Origin: JAKACA01 sp963769255
GTDB taxonomy: Bacteria; Actinomycetota; Acidimicrobiia; Acidimicrobiales; Bog-793
Assembly: GCA_963769255.1 (NCBI GenBank)
Contig: CAVYKV010000003.1
Coordinates: 496,001 to 560,000 of the forward strand
Direction of reading: 5' to 3'
Length of the DNA stretch: 64,000 nt
Within the stretch, counting starts at the first letter, position 1, and each line of letters starts with the position of its first letter. A program made the position numbers and the translations under genes. Under the pieces are notes generated by a model. It was given only the letters and a program-made list of their open reading frames with translations, had not been told where the DNA came from and made no database searches. This document shows, piece by piece, positions 53,573 to 62,066 of the stretch.

Positions 53573-56500
53573 CTACAGCTGTGGACCCAGCGAGGGCGTG
53601 TCCTGTCGTTGCGGCCCAGGTGTCGACGGTGTCACCGGTGGTTGGCGGAGACGGACAGCGGTTGGTCCGCTGACCGGCGGTCGGAGAACGCCGTAAAGCT
53701 CGTTTCGGTACTCGTCGAGGCCGCCGGCAAGGCCGGAGGCGGTCCGCTGAAGACTCCAGGCCTCTTCGAGGAACTGCCGGGCCGTCGTTTCCTGACGCTC
53801 GTGGCTGGCGGTGAGCTGCTCGAGCCCGGCCTTCTGCTCAGCGACGAGCTTGTCGAGGCGGGCCAGCTCAGGTGCCGCGTGGGTTGCCCAACCCGTTTGG
53901 GCTTCAGCCTCCCGCTGGATGCAACCGTCGAGGTGTCTTGCTGAGCTGCGTCGATCCCGCCAACCCTGGCTGTTCTCGGCTGCCTGTTGTGCCATGGTCC
54001 GCGCGACGTGGGCGGAAGCGAGCTCGGCTACGGCTCGCCCGGCGTCGGTGTGCTCATAGACGCCGCCTCCCGCAGCGAGATCGGCCCTCGCCTGTTGCGT
54101 GCGACGAAGGGCATCGCGAGCTTCGGCCAAGGACGGGGCGACCTCTGCTGGTCGGATTGCGGCCAGAGCGCGGACGGCGAACTTGGTCTCGGCGTGGGCG
54201 ACGGCCGCGACGTGCATCTTCTCCCCTTCTGCCAGGTCGGCGACGACCTCCTTCGTCAGCTGATCGGAGGCGGGCAGGCCGGTGTCGATGGCCCAGGTCG
54301 GTGTCCGGTGCGTCGACCAGTCCCGCCTCAAGTCGTCGGCGGCCTGGGCGAGGTCGTCGGCAACGACCCAGGCGTGCGCGGATTCGCGCCCGACTCATGG
54401 CGACATAGGCGAGCTCGCGACCCTCACCGTCGGCATAGAGATGGGCTCGGCTCACGGTGGAACCTTGGCAGCGGTGGACAGTTGTCGCGTATCCGTATCC
54501 GAGACGCTCGGTGCTCGCCTGTTCGCCAGTGAGGCGGACCTCTCGGCCGTCGCCCGTGCGGAGATCGATCGCTCCGGTGCCGGGATGCACCGCTTGCACC
54601 ACGGCTCTCTCGGAGGTCACGAGACTGCCGCCCTGGCCGGGGGCGAGTGTGACGACCTCGTCGCCGGCGCGGTACGTGTTGCCGCCAGGGCAGACGAGCT
54701 CAGGACCCGACAAGCGGCCCGTCGATTCCATCCAGGTCCTTGCCAATGCGTTGAGCTCGGCGACGTTCGCCCGCCTCCAGGCGTACAGGCCGGTGTCATG
54801 GCCGGCTGCGACATCGGCGCTCCAGGCGTCCACTGCCGCCTGCAAGGCGTCCTGCCTGTCAGTCTTGGCGTGGATGCGGTCGTGCCCGAGATAGAACGAG
54901 ATCGCCTCGGCAACCTCGCCATCGCGAAGCGCTGCCAGGGCCTTGCGCTCGTCGGCGTCGTGCTGGCGGCGGTTCTCCATGAGGTGATGGACGGCGCGCG
55001 GGTGGCGGGAGACGAGAGCGCCGAGGGCGCCCCCTGAGCCGACCGGGCCGATCTGTCGGTGGTCGCCGAGAAGGATCAGCTTGGCCCCGGCCGCCTCCAC
55101 ATGGGCGGCGAGACGGACGAGGTCGACGTCGTCGGTCATCCCGACCTCGTCGAGGATCACGGCCGTCCGTTCGCTGAGCTTCAGCTGATGGTGGTCGAGC
55201 CGCCAGATCAAGCTCGCCAGGGTCCGCGACTCGCCGATCTCGGCGTGGGTCGAGAGGTTGCGGGCCGCCTGGCCGGCGGTGGCGGTGCCGACCACCTGGC
55301 AACCGGCCCCGGCGAAGGCGACGGCGACCACCTTCAGCATCATGGTCTTGCCGGCGCCGGCGACTCCCTCGATCAGCTCAGCTCCTCGCCCGGAGGTGCA
55401 GATGCCGACGGCTGCCGAGCGCTGCTCCTCCGACAGCTGAGCGCCCAAACTCGACTCGGCGGCGGCGATCGCCGCCTCCACGGCCGCTTCAGGGACGGCG
55501 GGGGCGTCGCTGCGGGACAACTGTCGCCCGAGGCTCTCGGCGATGGCTGTCTCGCGGGCGAGGACCGAGGCGAGGGAGTGGACCCTCTCCCTTGCTCCCT
55601 TGACCCCGACGAGGGGGACAACCTCGGGGTCGGCCAGCGCCCGGTCGACGAACGGATCGAGGAGCGCCGGGTCCTGACCATAGAGGTGGGGCGCGAGAGC
55701 GACGATGACATGACGGCGGGAGAACACTTTGCGCCGGGCAAGGTCGCTGTCGTCTCCCAAGACCTCGGACAGAAGGGGGCGGGCTCCCTTCAGGGACATT
55801 GGAGGACACGTGCCTTTTGCAGCCTCGACCGATGCGACCAGACGCTCGACCGGCCAGCCGGAAGCTTCGAGCTCGGCGCGCCAGCGGCCAACCAGCTCCC
55901 CCTCTGACTCGTGCTCCTTGGCCGAGCGGGTCCTCCGGGCCGCCACACTTCTGGCGCGATAGGACGTGTTGCCGCGGCGCCGGCACTCGGCCTCGATCTC
56001 TGCGGCCCGCTTGGAGTGCAGCTCGAGGACATCGGCGGGGATGCCGGCGATCCGCCAATGTCCGAGCCGCCCCGACGGCCCCGGGTCCGCTTCGATCCCG
56101 TAGCCCAGCTCGACGGCTGCTCGGGCCGACGCCACCCGCCCGACCATCGTGGCGGCATGCAGGTGCTCTCGCCACAGCGTCGTGTCGGCTGCCTTCCAGC
56201 CGCCCCGCTCATCGCCCATCTCGACCAGGTTCGCGAGAAGTACGTGATCGTGTGGGCAGGGATCTCCTGCCCGCGAGGTGGCATGCCGGGTATGGGCATA
56301 GATGAGCCCGCCGGTCACTGTCGCCTCGGCGGCTCTGCCTCGTCGTCCGCCCATCTGGCGGGTGACCCGGTCCAGATAGGCCAAGGTGGCGTCACGCTCG
56401 ACGTCCATGATGGCGTGCATGTCCTCGGCTCGGCCGATCACCCCCAGCTCTGCCACGCTCTTGTGCGCCGAGATCACGAGCTCCATGCCCGGACGGCGCG

Positions 56501-56807
56501 TCGCCACCAGTCGTTCTGAGGTGTCGGGATGGCGGGCGCCGCCCGGCCCGAAGACCGCCTCGTACGATTCCGGCGACACCGGCCCGGACACACCGAGGCT
56601 CACCACACCCGACCCGCCCCAGACAAGTGGGGTCTCGCCCCGAGACGCGTAGTACTCGAGCGCCATGCCGGGATGGTCGTCGGCGCGCTCGAGCACCGTG
56701 GCCCGGTGGTACTCCACCGACTCTGCCCCCATCATCCGCATCCACGCCACAGCTCTGTCACTCGCCTTCGGACGGTGGCCGGCCCTTGGCAACCCCATGG
56801 GTTGCAA
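53573..56807 (-). CDS. MobF (TrwC/TraA-type) relaxase-helicase, frameshifted near the C-terminus
   Basis: Relaxase nicks oriT and unwinds DNA for conjugative mobilization. The N-terminal relaxase has SRGETPLVWGGSG, HKSVAELGVIGRAEDMHAI and the metal-binding CPHDHVLLANLVEMG. A RecD-like helicase follows: Walker A GVAGAGKTMMLK, Walker B VILDEVGMTDD, LLGDHRQIGPVGSGGALGAL and YATTVHRCQGSTV ... YVAMSRAR. Just after that motif, near 54385-54389, the frame shifts: the expected continuation (SAHAWVVADDLAQAADD, then RRDWSTHRTPTWAID) lies in another frame ending at 53573. Loss of one GC dinucleotide explains it. As given, the first frame stops at 54054. The start may be a Met at 56741 rather than 56807. 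Confidence 0.82.
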
Positions 56808-57066
56808 TCGTGTTCTTGCTCTTGTCGTGTATATAGGAGTTGACGAATGAAGTAAAGGGGGTGATTTGGGGAGCGGTGAGTAGTGGACAGTAACGGTAAA
56901 TGGTGGTTAGGAAGATGTGGTGTGATTGTCGGTGTTGTGGAAGTTATTCGGGCGTGGAGACTGAGCCGTTCTGATCGACTTTCTCATGTGTCCTCGTAGG
57001 AGAGCAGTCGGCTGAGTTGGCGACTGGCTCGTCGAGCAGCTCTCGAGAGAGCTGGTCGGCGAGCCC
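56808..57066. other. Purine/T-rich, lower-GC gap upstream of the relaxase
   Basis: About 260 bp without a convincing gene. 56815-56960 is markedly lower in GC and rich in G and T (for example GTATATAGGAGTTGACGAAT and AAGTAAAGGGGGTGA). Its position directly before a relaxase gene makes it the natural place for oriT and the relaxase promoter. No clear nic-site consensus was identified. Confidence 0.4.
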
Positions 57067-57435
57067 TCAGGACCCTTCAGGCGGACGGCGAACGCGAACG
57101 AGGTGGCCGCGCACGACGACGATGCATCCCGTCAGGTCGCCCAGCTGCTCGTTGCTCAGGAAGCTCCGCACCGTGGCGGTTACCGTGCCGGCATCCTGTT
57201 GGTCGGCTCGAATGACGGCGATCCCTGGATGACTGCCAGGTGGGTATTGGCGGACGTCGCCGAAGCCTCGATCAAGTGTGATGAGAAAGCGTTGCTCGGT
57301 CGTCGATGCCGCGAGAATTACAGAGTCGCCAGCGCCGCGGAGCCCTTCGTCGATCACGGTGTCGACGTCGTGACCGAGGGAGGCTGCAGCGAGCCGAGCC
57401 TCTTCCGGGAGGTTCTCGTCGAGTTTCAGCCTCAC
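57067..57435 (-). CDS. DUF5615 PIN-like protein (toxin-like)
   Basis: 122 residues. KLDENLPEEARLAAASLGHD, ASTTEQRFLITLDRGFGDVR and GIAVIRADQQD match the DUF5615 PIN-like family, with acidic residues (DEN, TLDRGFGD) in the positions of a PIN nuclease site. It overlaps the upstream DUF433 gene by 4 bp (ATGA); the pair is a frequent toxin-antitoxin-like couple. Ribonuclease activity is inferred. Confidence 0.85.
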   Translation of the reverse strand: MRLKLDENLPEEARLAAASLGHDVDTVIDEGLRGAGDSVILAASTTEQRFLITLDRGFGDVRQYPPGSHPGIAVIRADQQDAGTVTATVRSFLSNEQLGDLTGCIVVVRGHLVRVRRPPEGS

Positions 57436-57692
57436 CCCGGCGACGGCTCGAGAGGGTGGAGCTCCTCACGGGCGAGAACCGCTGCGTAGGCCAGAGCCGC
57501 AGCGACAGCGCCGTTCGGAAGTGACGGGTACTGGGTGCGGATCTGCCCGTCGGTCATTCCCGCGGCAAGGCAGTCGAGAATGACGCTCACGGGGATGCGG
57601 GTGCCGCGAATCCGAGCCTGACCATGCACGACCTCCGGGTCGGCGTCGATGAGATCGAGAGGCGCCTGTGGCACGGCTTCATGGTCCCACAT
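57432..57692 (-). CDS. DUF433 antitoxin-like protein
   Basis: 86 residues, DUF433 family with a winged helix-like fold. Key text: DLIDADPEVVHGQARIRGTR, IPVSVILDCLAAGMTDGQIR and TQYPSLPNGAVAAALAYAA. It precedes and overlaps the PIN-like gene, the usual antitoxin-first order. ATG (MWDHEAVPQ) or a later GTG (VPQAPLDLI) could be the start. Confidence 0.85.
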   Translation of the reverse strand: MWDHEAVPQAPLDLIDADPEVVHGQARIRGTRIPVSVILDCLAAGMTDGQIRTQYPSLPNGAVAAALAYAAVLAREELHPLEPSPG

Positions 57693-57848
57693 CCACGGGC
57701 TGATCTGTCCTTCGATCGTTGGGCGCTAGGAGCTGCCAGGACCGTGCACCAATCGAGTGGACGGTCGTCGATAGCCGGGCATCCGTGATGGCGCGCCAAG
57801 TGTGGAGCGCCACGCGGTGTACCTAGCGTGGACCCCCCATCGCCTAAA

Positions 57849-57868
57849 GGGTGCAGGCTCTTGCACCC
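57849..57868. promoter_or_regulatory. Hairpin upstream of the excisionase gene
   Basis: GGGTGCA (57849-57855) and TGCACCC (57862-57868) are a perfect 7-bp inverted repeat with a 6-base spacer, 63 bp before the HTH gene. It could be an operator or a weak terminator. No T-run follows, so an operator is more likely. Confidence 0.35.
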
Positions 57869-57930
57869 GCTGTCATGGCTACTGGCGGAGGGCCTCGTCG
57901 ATACCTGGAGCCCCCTGAACGGAGACGACA

Positions 57931-58146
57931 ATGGCAAACCCCGACGCACTGCCCCAGCTGCTCAGCATCGATCAGCTCGCCGACCGGCTCGGCGTCAGCA
58001 TCCGTCACATCCGCAGACTCATCGCGGAGAGGCGAGTTCCCTACCTCAAGGTCGGATGGCTCGTCCGATTCGACCCCAGTGAAATTGCCAGCTGGCTGGA
58101 CAACACGCGCCATCCCGATAGAGGTGGTCACGGACGGTCGGCCTGA
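57931..58146 (+). CDS. Excisionase-like helix-turn-helix protein
   Basis: 71-residue MerR/HTH_17-type protein: LLSIDQLADRLGVSIRHIRR followed by LIAERRVPYLKVGWLVRFDP and EIASWLDN, the classical excisionase layout. ATG preceded by GGAG at six bases. It lies upstream of the integrase in the same direction, the usual xis-int order, and should steer excision. Confidence 0.88.
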   Translation: MANPDALPQLLSIDQLADRLGVSIRHIRRLIAERRVPYLKVGWLVRFDPSEIASWLDNTRHPDRGGHGRSA

Positions 58147-58299
58147 ACGCACGGGCACCCTGGACGCTCTTCGAAGGCCGAGGGCTTGATGCCCCCTACG
58201 TGCCGGCATACGGACACGGGTAACGTTGGAAGCGGCGAGAGCCGCTCTCGGCACGGCAAGTTTCCCGCGCCCCAACTTCGACTGCGGAGGACTTGAGAG

Positions 58300-59391
58300 A
58301 TGGCCAGCATCGATCGACGCCCTGATGGCCGGTGGCGCGCCAGGTGGCGTGAGTATCCGGCCGGCCCTCAACGAACCAAGCACTTCCCAAGGAAGCTGGA
58401 CGCCGAGCAGCACTTGGTCAGGGTCCAACACGACCTGATGACCGGCTCTTATATCGACCCGGCGAAGAGCCGAACCACGGTGGAGGACTACTACGCGGTC
58501 TGGGAGGCTCGACAGCCCTGGCGGCCAGCGACCAGGACCGCAGTGCGGTCGACCTTCACACGCCATGTCGTCCCCGTCATCGGGAAGCGGCCACTCGGGT
58601 CAGTCCGGCGTGGGGACATCGAGTCCTGGGCTGCTGGACTCAACCTGTCGGCGAGCAGTTCAGGGCTGGCGGTGCAACATCTCGGCACGATGTTCGAGTC
58701 CGCGGTCGCCGACGGGCTCATCGCGACGAATCCCGTCCGGCGGGCCAAGCGCCCGCGGGTCGATGTCCAGCCGGTAGTTCCGTTCAGCGCTGAGCAGCTC
58801 GGTGCGCTTCGCGAGGCCGCCCCTGGATGGTTCCGGGTGGCGTTGACGCTCGGTGCTGCGTGTGGGTTGCGCCAAGGCGAGGCGACCGGGCTGACCGTGG
58901 ACCACGTCGACTTCCTGCGCCGGCAGCTGACCGTGGACCGCCAGCTCGTCACTCCCGCATCGGGGCCGCCTGTCTTCGCTCCGCCGAAGACCCCTCGTTC
59001 GTACCGTTCGGTGCCCCTGGCAGATGTCGCGCTCGATGCGCTGTCGGCCCACATCGAGGAGTTCGGGACCGGACAGGACGGACTGCTGCTGCACAGCAAC
59101 GGGCGCCCGCTCTCCCGGCCCAGGTTCGGCGAGGTGTGGCGATCCCTGCGGATGCAGGCTGCGATGCCGACGGCGAGATTTCACGACACGCGCCACACCT
59201 TCGCCTCGGTCCTGCTGTCAGGTGGGGTGTCGGTGGCCGCCGCGGCGGACTACCTCGGGCACAGCCCAGCTGAGCTTCTGAAGACGTACGCGCACCTGGT
59301 CCCGGCGGACCATGAGCGGGCGCGATCAGTCGTGCAAGCGGCCTTTGCGAAGGCGACCGACGACTCCTCGGCTCGAGCTGCTGAGGACTAA
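58300..59391 (+). CDS. Tyrosine recombinase (site-specific integrase)
   Basis: 363 residues. N-terminal SAM-like core-binding domain (TTVEDYYAVWEARQPWRPAT) and a catalytic domain with Arg191 (CGLRQGEATGL), His295 and Arg298 (FHDTRHTFAS), a further His in YLGHSPAELL and the nucleophile Tyr330 (KTYAHLVPADH). Shine-Dalgarno GGAGGA eight bases before the ATG. The TAA stop lies inside the TGAGGACTAAC arm-like repeat and the att core is 76 bp downstream, a compact att-int arrangement. Confidence 0.95.
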   Translation: MASIDRRPDGRWRARWREYPAGPQRTKHFPRKLDAEQHLVRVQHDLMTGSYIDPAKSRTTVEDYYAVWEARQPWRPATRTAVRSTFTRHVVPVIGKRPLGSVRRGDIESWAAGLNLSASSSGLAVQHLGTMFESAVADGLIATNPVRRAKRPRVDVQPVVPFSAEQLGALREAAPGWFRVALTLGAACGLRQGEATGLTVDHVDFLRRQLTVDRQLVTPASGPPVFAPPKTPRSYRSVPLADVALDALSAHIEEFGTGQDGLLLHSNGRPLSRPRFGEVWRSLRMQAAMPTARFHDTRHTFASVLLSGGVSVAAAADYLGHSPAELLKTYAHLVPADHERARSVVQAAFAKATDDSSARAAED

Positions 59392-59403
59392 CTGAGGACC
59401 AAT
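59382..59403. repeat. Arm-type repeats at the integrase end
   Basis: TGAGGACTAAC (59382-59392) and TGAGGACCAAT (59393-59403) are two tandem 11-bp words matching those at 49842-49874 and at 60625-60646. The first overlaps the last codons of the integrase. Confidence 0.7.
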
Positions 59404-59466
59404 GTCGATGACAGAACTCAGATCAGGACGCTGAGCTGGGATTTCTTCGCTCAGCGGCCGGCTGGC

Positions 59467-59489
59467 TGCACTTTCGCTGGAAGTGAACA
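59467..59489. other. Central att-like core site
   Basis: TGCACTTTCGCTGGAAGTGA (plus ACA) matches the smr 3' end copy at 22 of 23 positions. It closes element A and at the same time opens the element B remnant, as expected for tandem integration into the same target. Confidence 0.8.
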
Positions 59490-59662
59490 GGCCGCGGGAA
59501 CCGTAGACCTGCGGCCGCCCTCAAGACCGCCGCCGCCTCGCTGACTATCTCCCACACGCCGTGGAGCCGCCGTTGGGCAGAAATTCCTCTCGGGTGCCTC
59601 GGCAGTACGTTTGTCGGGCGGGTTTGAACACAGGAGGACTGCACATCTCCAGCCGCTTCACT
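59488..59662. repeat. Left-end repeat copy 2 (element B)
   Basis: Counterpart of 49896-50080; shared words include GCCGCCGCCTC, TATCTCCCACACG, GGGTGCCTCGGCAGTACGTT, GGCGGGTTTGAAC-like and GCACATCTCC. In this copy there are no arm-type 11-mers between core and repeat. Confidence 0.85.
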
Positions 59663-59754
59663 CACTGGGGCCCGCCTCGTGATGTTGCTGCGCAACTGAG
59701 GACCAAGGCCGACGACGGGCTCACATACGGTTGCTTTTGTGCGGCCGCAGAGCC

Positions 59755-60320
59755 TCAGGCCGGCTCCGGTGGGCGTGCCACGCGTTCACTGGCTTGCACC
59801 GCGGCGATGGCCTCGAGTTCAGGGAGAGCCTCGCAATCTTTCGGGCGGTCCGCCCACTTCTTCGAGGCGATGATGTCCTCGAGGCTGGCCACCTGGACGA
59901 GCACGCCAGCATGGTCAAGCTGGTTCGCACGGGAAATGAGGTCCTCGTATCGGAGGCGACGACCGTCGCTCGCCGGCATGTCCACGAGCACGTCGAATGC
60001 CCCAGCGTCGGTCTGCCATGTCAAATCTCCAAGCGGACGAGTGTCTCGGCCGTGATTCGCACCGGGAGAAGGGCAGCGTCCTCGTCCGTGAGCCCTTCAA
60101 CCCGCAGCCTGGCCCCGAGCTCGCGCATCGCCGCAGCTAGGTGTGCAAGGTTCTCAGCGGCTCGCCGTACGAGGCAGTCGAAGTCCTTTGTTGGACGTGT
60201 GGCGCCGTAGGTCTGGGTTGCGACGCCGCCAACGAGTAGGAACTCGACGGAGTGGCGGAGGAGCGTGTCGATCAGGCGGTCGACGTCCGGGGCTTCGCCG
60301 TCAGGGGAGCTTGTCGGCAA
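59755..60320 (-). pseudogene. Nucleotidyltransferase (AbiEii/MNT-like) with one-base frameshift
   Basis: N-terminal frame (from about 60320): LLRHSVEFLLVGGVATQTYG and TRPTKDFDCLV, the nucleotidyltransferase GG/G-S-like and DxD (DFDCLV) region, ending TAETLVRLEI at a stop at 60021. The continuation lies in the next frame: LTWQTDAGAFDVLVDMP, then ASLEDIIASKKWADRPKDCE and ALPELEAI. Adding one G near 60030 gives VRLGDLTWQTDAG, the family-typical junction. Probably the toxin of a former defence or toxin-antitoxin pair; broken in the given sequence. Confidence 0.7.
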
Positions 60321-60501
60321 GTGTGCGGCCCGCCTCGACATCCGCCGCCACCTCAGCGAGGAACTCCAGCACCTTTTCCTTGGTGTCGAGCCGGCGGCCA
60401 TCACAGGTGATCGACACGTCGTCGGAGGTCGGAGGTCGATCGGCGGAACGGACCGCCTCAACCCACTTCGAATAGCTGAGCACAATAGGAGCGCCGGTCA
60501 C
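60301..60501 (-). CDS. Small protein upstream of the nucleotidyltransferase (antitoxin candidate)
   Basis: 66 residues: TGAPIVLSYSKWVEAVRSAD near the start and LDTKEKVLEFLAEVAADVEA, an amphipathic helix. Its stop overlaps the beginning of the nucleotidyltransferase frame, so the two were co-translated. No recognised family; the antitoxin idea rests on size and position only. Confidence 0.5.
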   Translation of the reverse strand: MTGAPIVLSYSKWVEAVRSADRPPTSDDVSITCDGRRLDTKEKVLEFLAEVAADVEAGRTLADKLP

Positions 60502-60548
60502 GATTGAAGATTACCGCCCCATCGGTCGCAGCTCTCTCGTCGTTCGAA

Positions 60549-60635
60549 GCGGACCACGAGCGCGCTCGGTCAGTTGTGCAAGCGGCCTTCGCGGAGGCTA
60601 CGGAAGACGCCTCCCCTCGAACGCTGAGGACTAAC
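60549..60635 (+). pseudogene. Integrase C-terminal remnant
   Basis: Encodes ADHERARSVVQAAFAEATED, closely matching the last residues of the intact integrase (ADHERARSVVQAAFAKATDD). The end then reads SPRTLRTN in a shifted frame through the same TGAGGACTAAC word. Only the 3' ~90 bp survive. Confidence 0.8.
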
Positions 60636-60732
60636 TGAGGACCAAGGTCAGTGGCGGCGCTCGGATCAGACCGCTGACCTGGGAGTTCTTCCCTGAGATA
60701 CCGGCCGCAGCCACCTCCGCTGGAGTGAGGCA
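60625..60732. other. Right-hand att-like region of element B
   Basis: Arm words TGAGGACTAAC and TGAGGACCAAG (60625-60646) are followed by about 60 bp similar to 59404-59466 (GATCAG, CGCTGA, CTGGGA landmarks) and a degenerate core CCACCTCCGCTGG-AGTGAGG near 60710-60729. Roughly three quarters of positions agree with the central site by eye. Confidence 0.6.
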
Positions 60733-61227
60733 GTGCCCCGCCCTCACGGGCGGGCCTCCAGAGCGGCCCGGGCGTCGGTGGTGCCGAACGACCGGGCGCC
60801 CCCGGCAAACGCCGAGACGCCCGATCGCTGCGACACCCCGGTGCGCCCGCCACCGAGCCAGCCGGTGAGCAGCGGTCATGGCGACCCTGCTCCCGGCCGA
60901 GATGGCCGCCGCCGCACCGATAAAGGCCGGGGAACCTCTACCAGTGCGACGGCGACGTCCTCACGATGGCGGTGTCCCCGGCCATCGGATGCAGCCGGGC
61001 GTGCCGCTGCGGGAGGGCAATGGGGTCGCCTCCCGTGCGCACGCCGCCCGAGGGACCGAGGGGACCGGACGGTGGCCGCTGTCGCTGTCGTGCTCGGTTG
61101 TCGGCATGGCTGCTCGTCCTCGTCACCGGTCGTAACGGCGGACCCATCCGGCAGGGACCGCTGTACTAGAGAACGGGTGAGGAGCCGCCGACTTGCGCGG
61201 CCGGCGGAGAATTTCCCGCCGGGTGGT
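60733..61227. other. No recognisable gene between the island and larE
   Basis: Short frames occur on both strands (for example plus 60878-61135, minus 60938-61147) but none shows a domain or a start signal. A CCGCC/GGCGG hairpin lies near 60737-60751 (CCGCCCTCACGGGCGG). It may be old element debris or an intergenic region. Confidence 0.45.
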
Positions 61228-62049
61228 TCAGGTGACGGGGTTGAGGCTCCCGGAGCGGAGCCCCTCGAGGTCGATGGTGACGAAGCGATAGCCGGCGCCG
61301 CGCACCGCCCTCACGACCTCCTCGCGGTCGTCGAGCGCCCGCTGCAGGTCGGCGACGGGCAGCTCGACGCGTGCCAGCTCGCCGTAGTGGCGTACCCGGA
61401 CGGCCGGGAACCCGAGCCGCTTCAGGGCGCTCTCGGCCGTCGCGACGGTGGAGAGGACGCCCACGGTGACGGGTGTGCCGTACGGCACGCGGGAGGCGAG
61501 GCAGGCCGCCGCCGGCTTGTCCGCCGTCCTGAGGCCGAGCTGTCGTGAGAGCGCCCGGACGTCCTGTTTCGTGAGGCCGGCCTCGAGGAGTGGAAAGCGT
61601 GCCCCCCGCTCGGCGGCGGCCGCCTGCCCGGGGCGATGGTCGGAGAGGTCGTCGACGTTGACGCCGAGCACGATCGTGGCGCCGCCGGCGGCGAGCGGCT
61701 CGAGCACGCGCATGAGCTCGCTCTTGCAGTGGTAGCAGCGGTCCGTGCCGTTGCGGGCGTACGCCTCGACGGAGAGCTCCTCCGTCGTCACCGGGCGCCA
61801 GTCGAGATCCCACTCGGCCGCCAGCGAGGCACAGTCCTCCAGCTCCTCGGGCGCCAGCGAGGCCGATACGGCGGTGACGCAGACGGCACCGCGGCGGCCG
61901 AGCACCCGACGGGCGACGGAGGCGAGCAGGGCCGAGTCCGCACCCCCGGAGAAGCCCACCACCACCTCCCCCAACTCCCTCAACCCGGCTTCGAGCCGGC
62001 TGGCAGTCGCCCCGAGGTCGTTTGCCGGCGCGTCGCCGGGTCCCCTCAT
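61228..62049 (-). CDS. larE: ATP-dependent sacrificial sulfur transferase LarE
   Basis: 273 residues of the LarE/PP-loop family, which in lactate racemase maturation donates sulfur from its own cysteine to the nickel-pincer cofactor. PP-loop VVGFSGGADSALLASVARRV, DRCYHCKSELMRVLEPL, and KPAAACLASRVPYGTPVT containing the candidate sacrificial Cys. No larB, larC or larA is nearby, so its role here may differ. ATG at 62047-62049, 17 bp after hemQ on the same strand. Confidence 0.88.
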   Translation of the reverse strand: MRGPGDAPANDLGATASRLEAGLRELGEVVVGFSGGADSALLASVARRVLGRRGAVCVTAVSASLAPEELEDCASLAAEWDLDWRPVTTEELSVEAYARNGTDRCYHCKSELMRVLEPLAAGGATIVLGVNVDDLSDHRPGQAAAAERGARFPLLEAGLTKQDVRALSRQLGLRTADKPAAACLASRVPYGTPVTVGVLSTVATAESALKRLGFPAVRVRHYGELARVELPVADLQRALDDREEVVRAVRGAGYRFVTIDLEGLRSGSLNPVT

Positions 62050-62066
62050 CGGCCGGGCCGTGGTGC

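Larger units (their letters stand above)
49719..59489. mobile_element. Integrative mobilizable element (element A) in the smr 3' end
   Basis: About 9.77 kb between two 23-bp direct repeats. Contents in order: integrase arm-like repeats, a frame-broken unknown gene, an unknown gene, a retron-like reverse transcriptase with candidate RNA, a MobF-type relaxase (frameshifted), a DUF433/DUF5615 pair, an excisionase-like protein and a tyrosine integrase abutting the right att. No FtsK/TraB, type IV secretion or replication gene was seen, so it would need a helper for transfer. Codon and base use look less uniform than the host, with an AT-richer gap at 56.8-57.0 kb. Confidence 0.82.
59490..60732. 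mobile_element. Decayed second element (element B remnant)
   Basis: About 1.24 kb between the central att core and a degenerate third core near 60706-60732. It keeps the left-end repeat, a frameshifted nucleotidyltransferase with a small upstream partner, and about 90 bp of an integrase 3' end followed by the same arm repeats and att flank as element A. Everything between the partner gene and the integrase tail seems deleted. Confidence 0.72.

Noticed and set aside
60878..61147. Short frames between the island and larE
   Set aside because: No domain, poor start context and both strands equally open; treated as noncoding.
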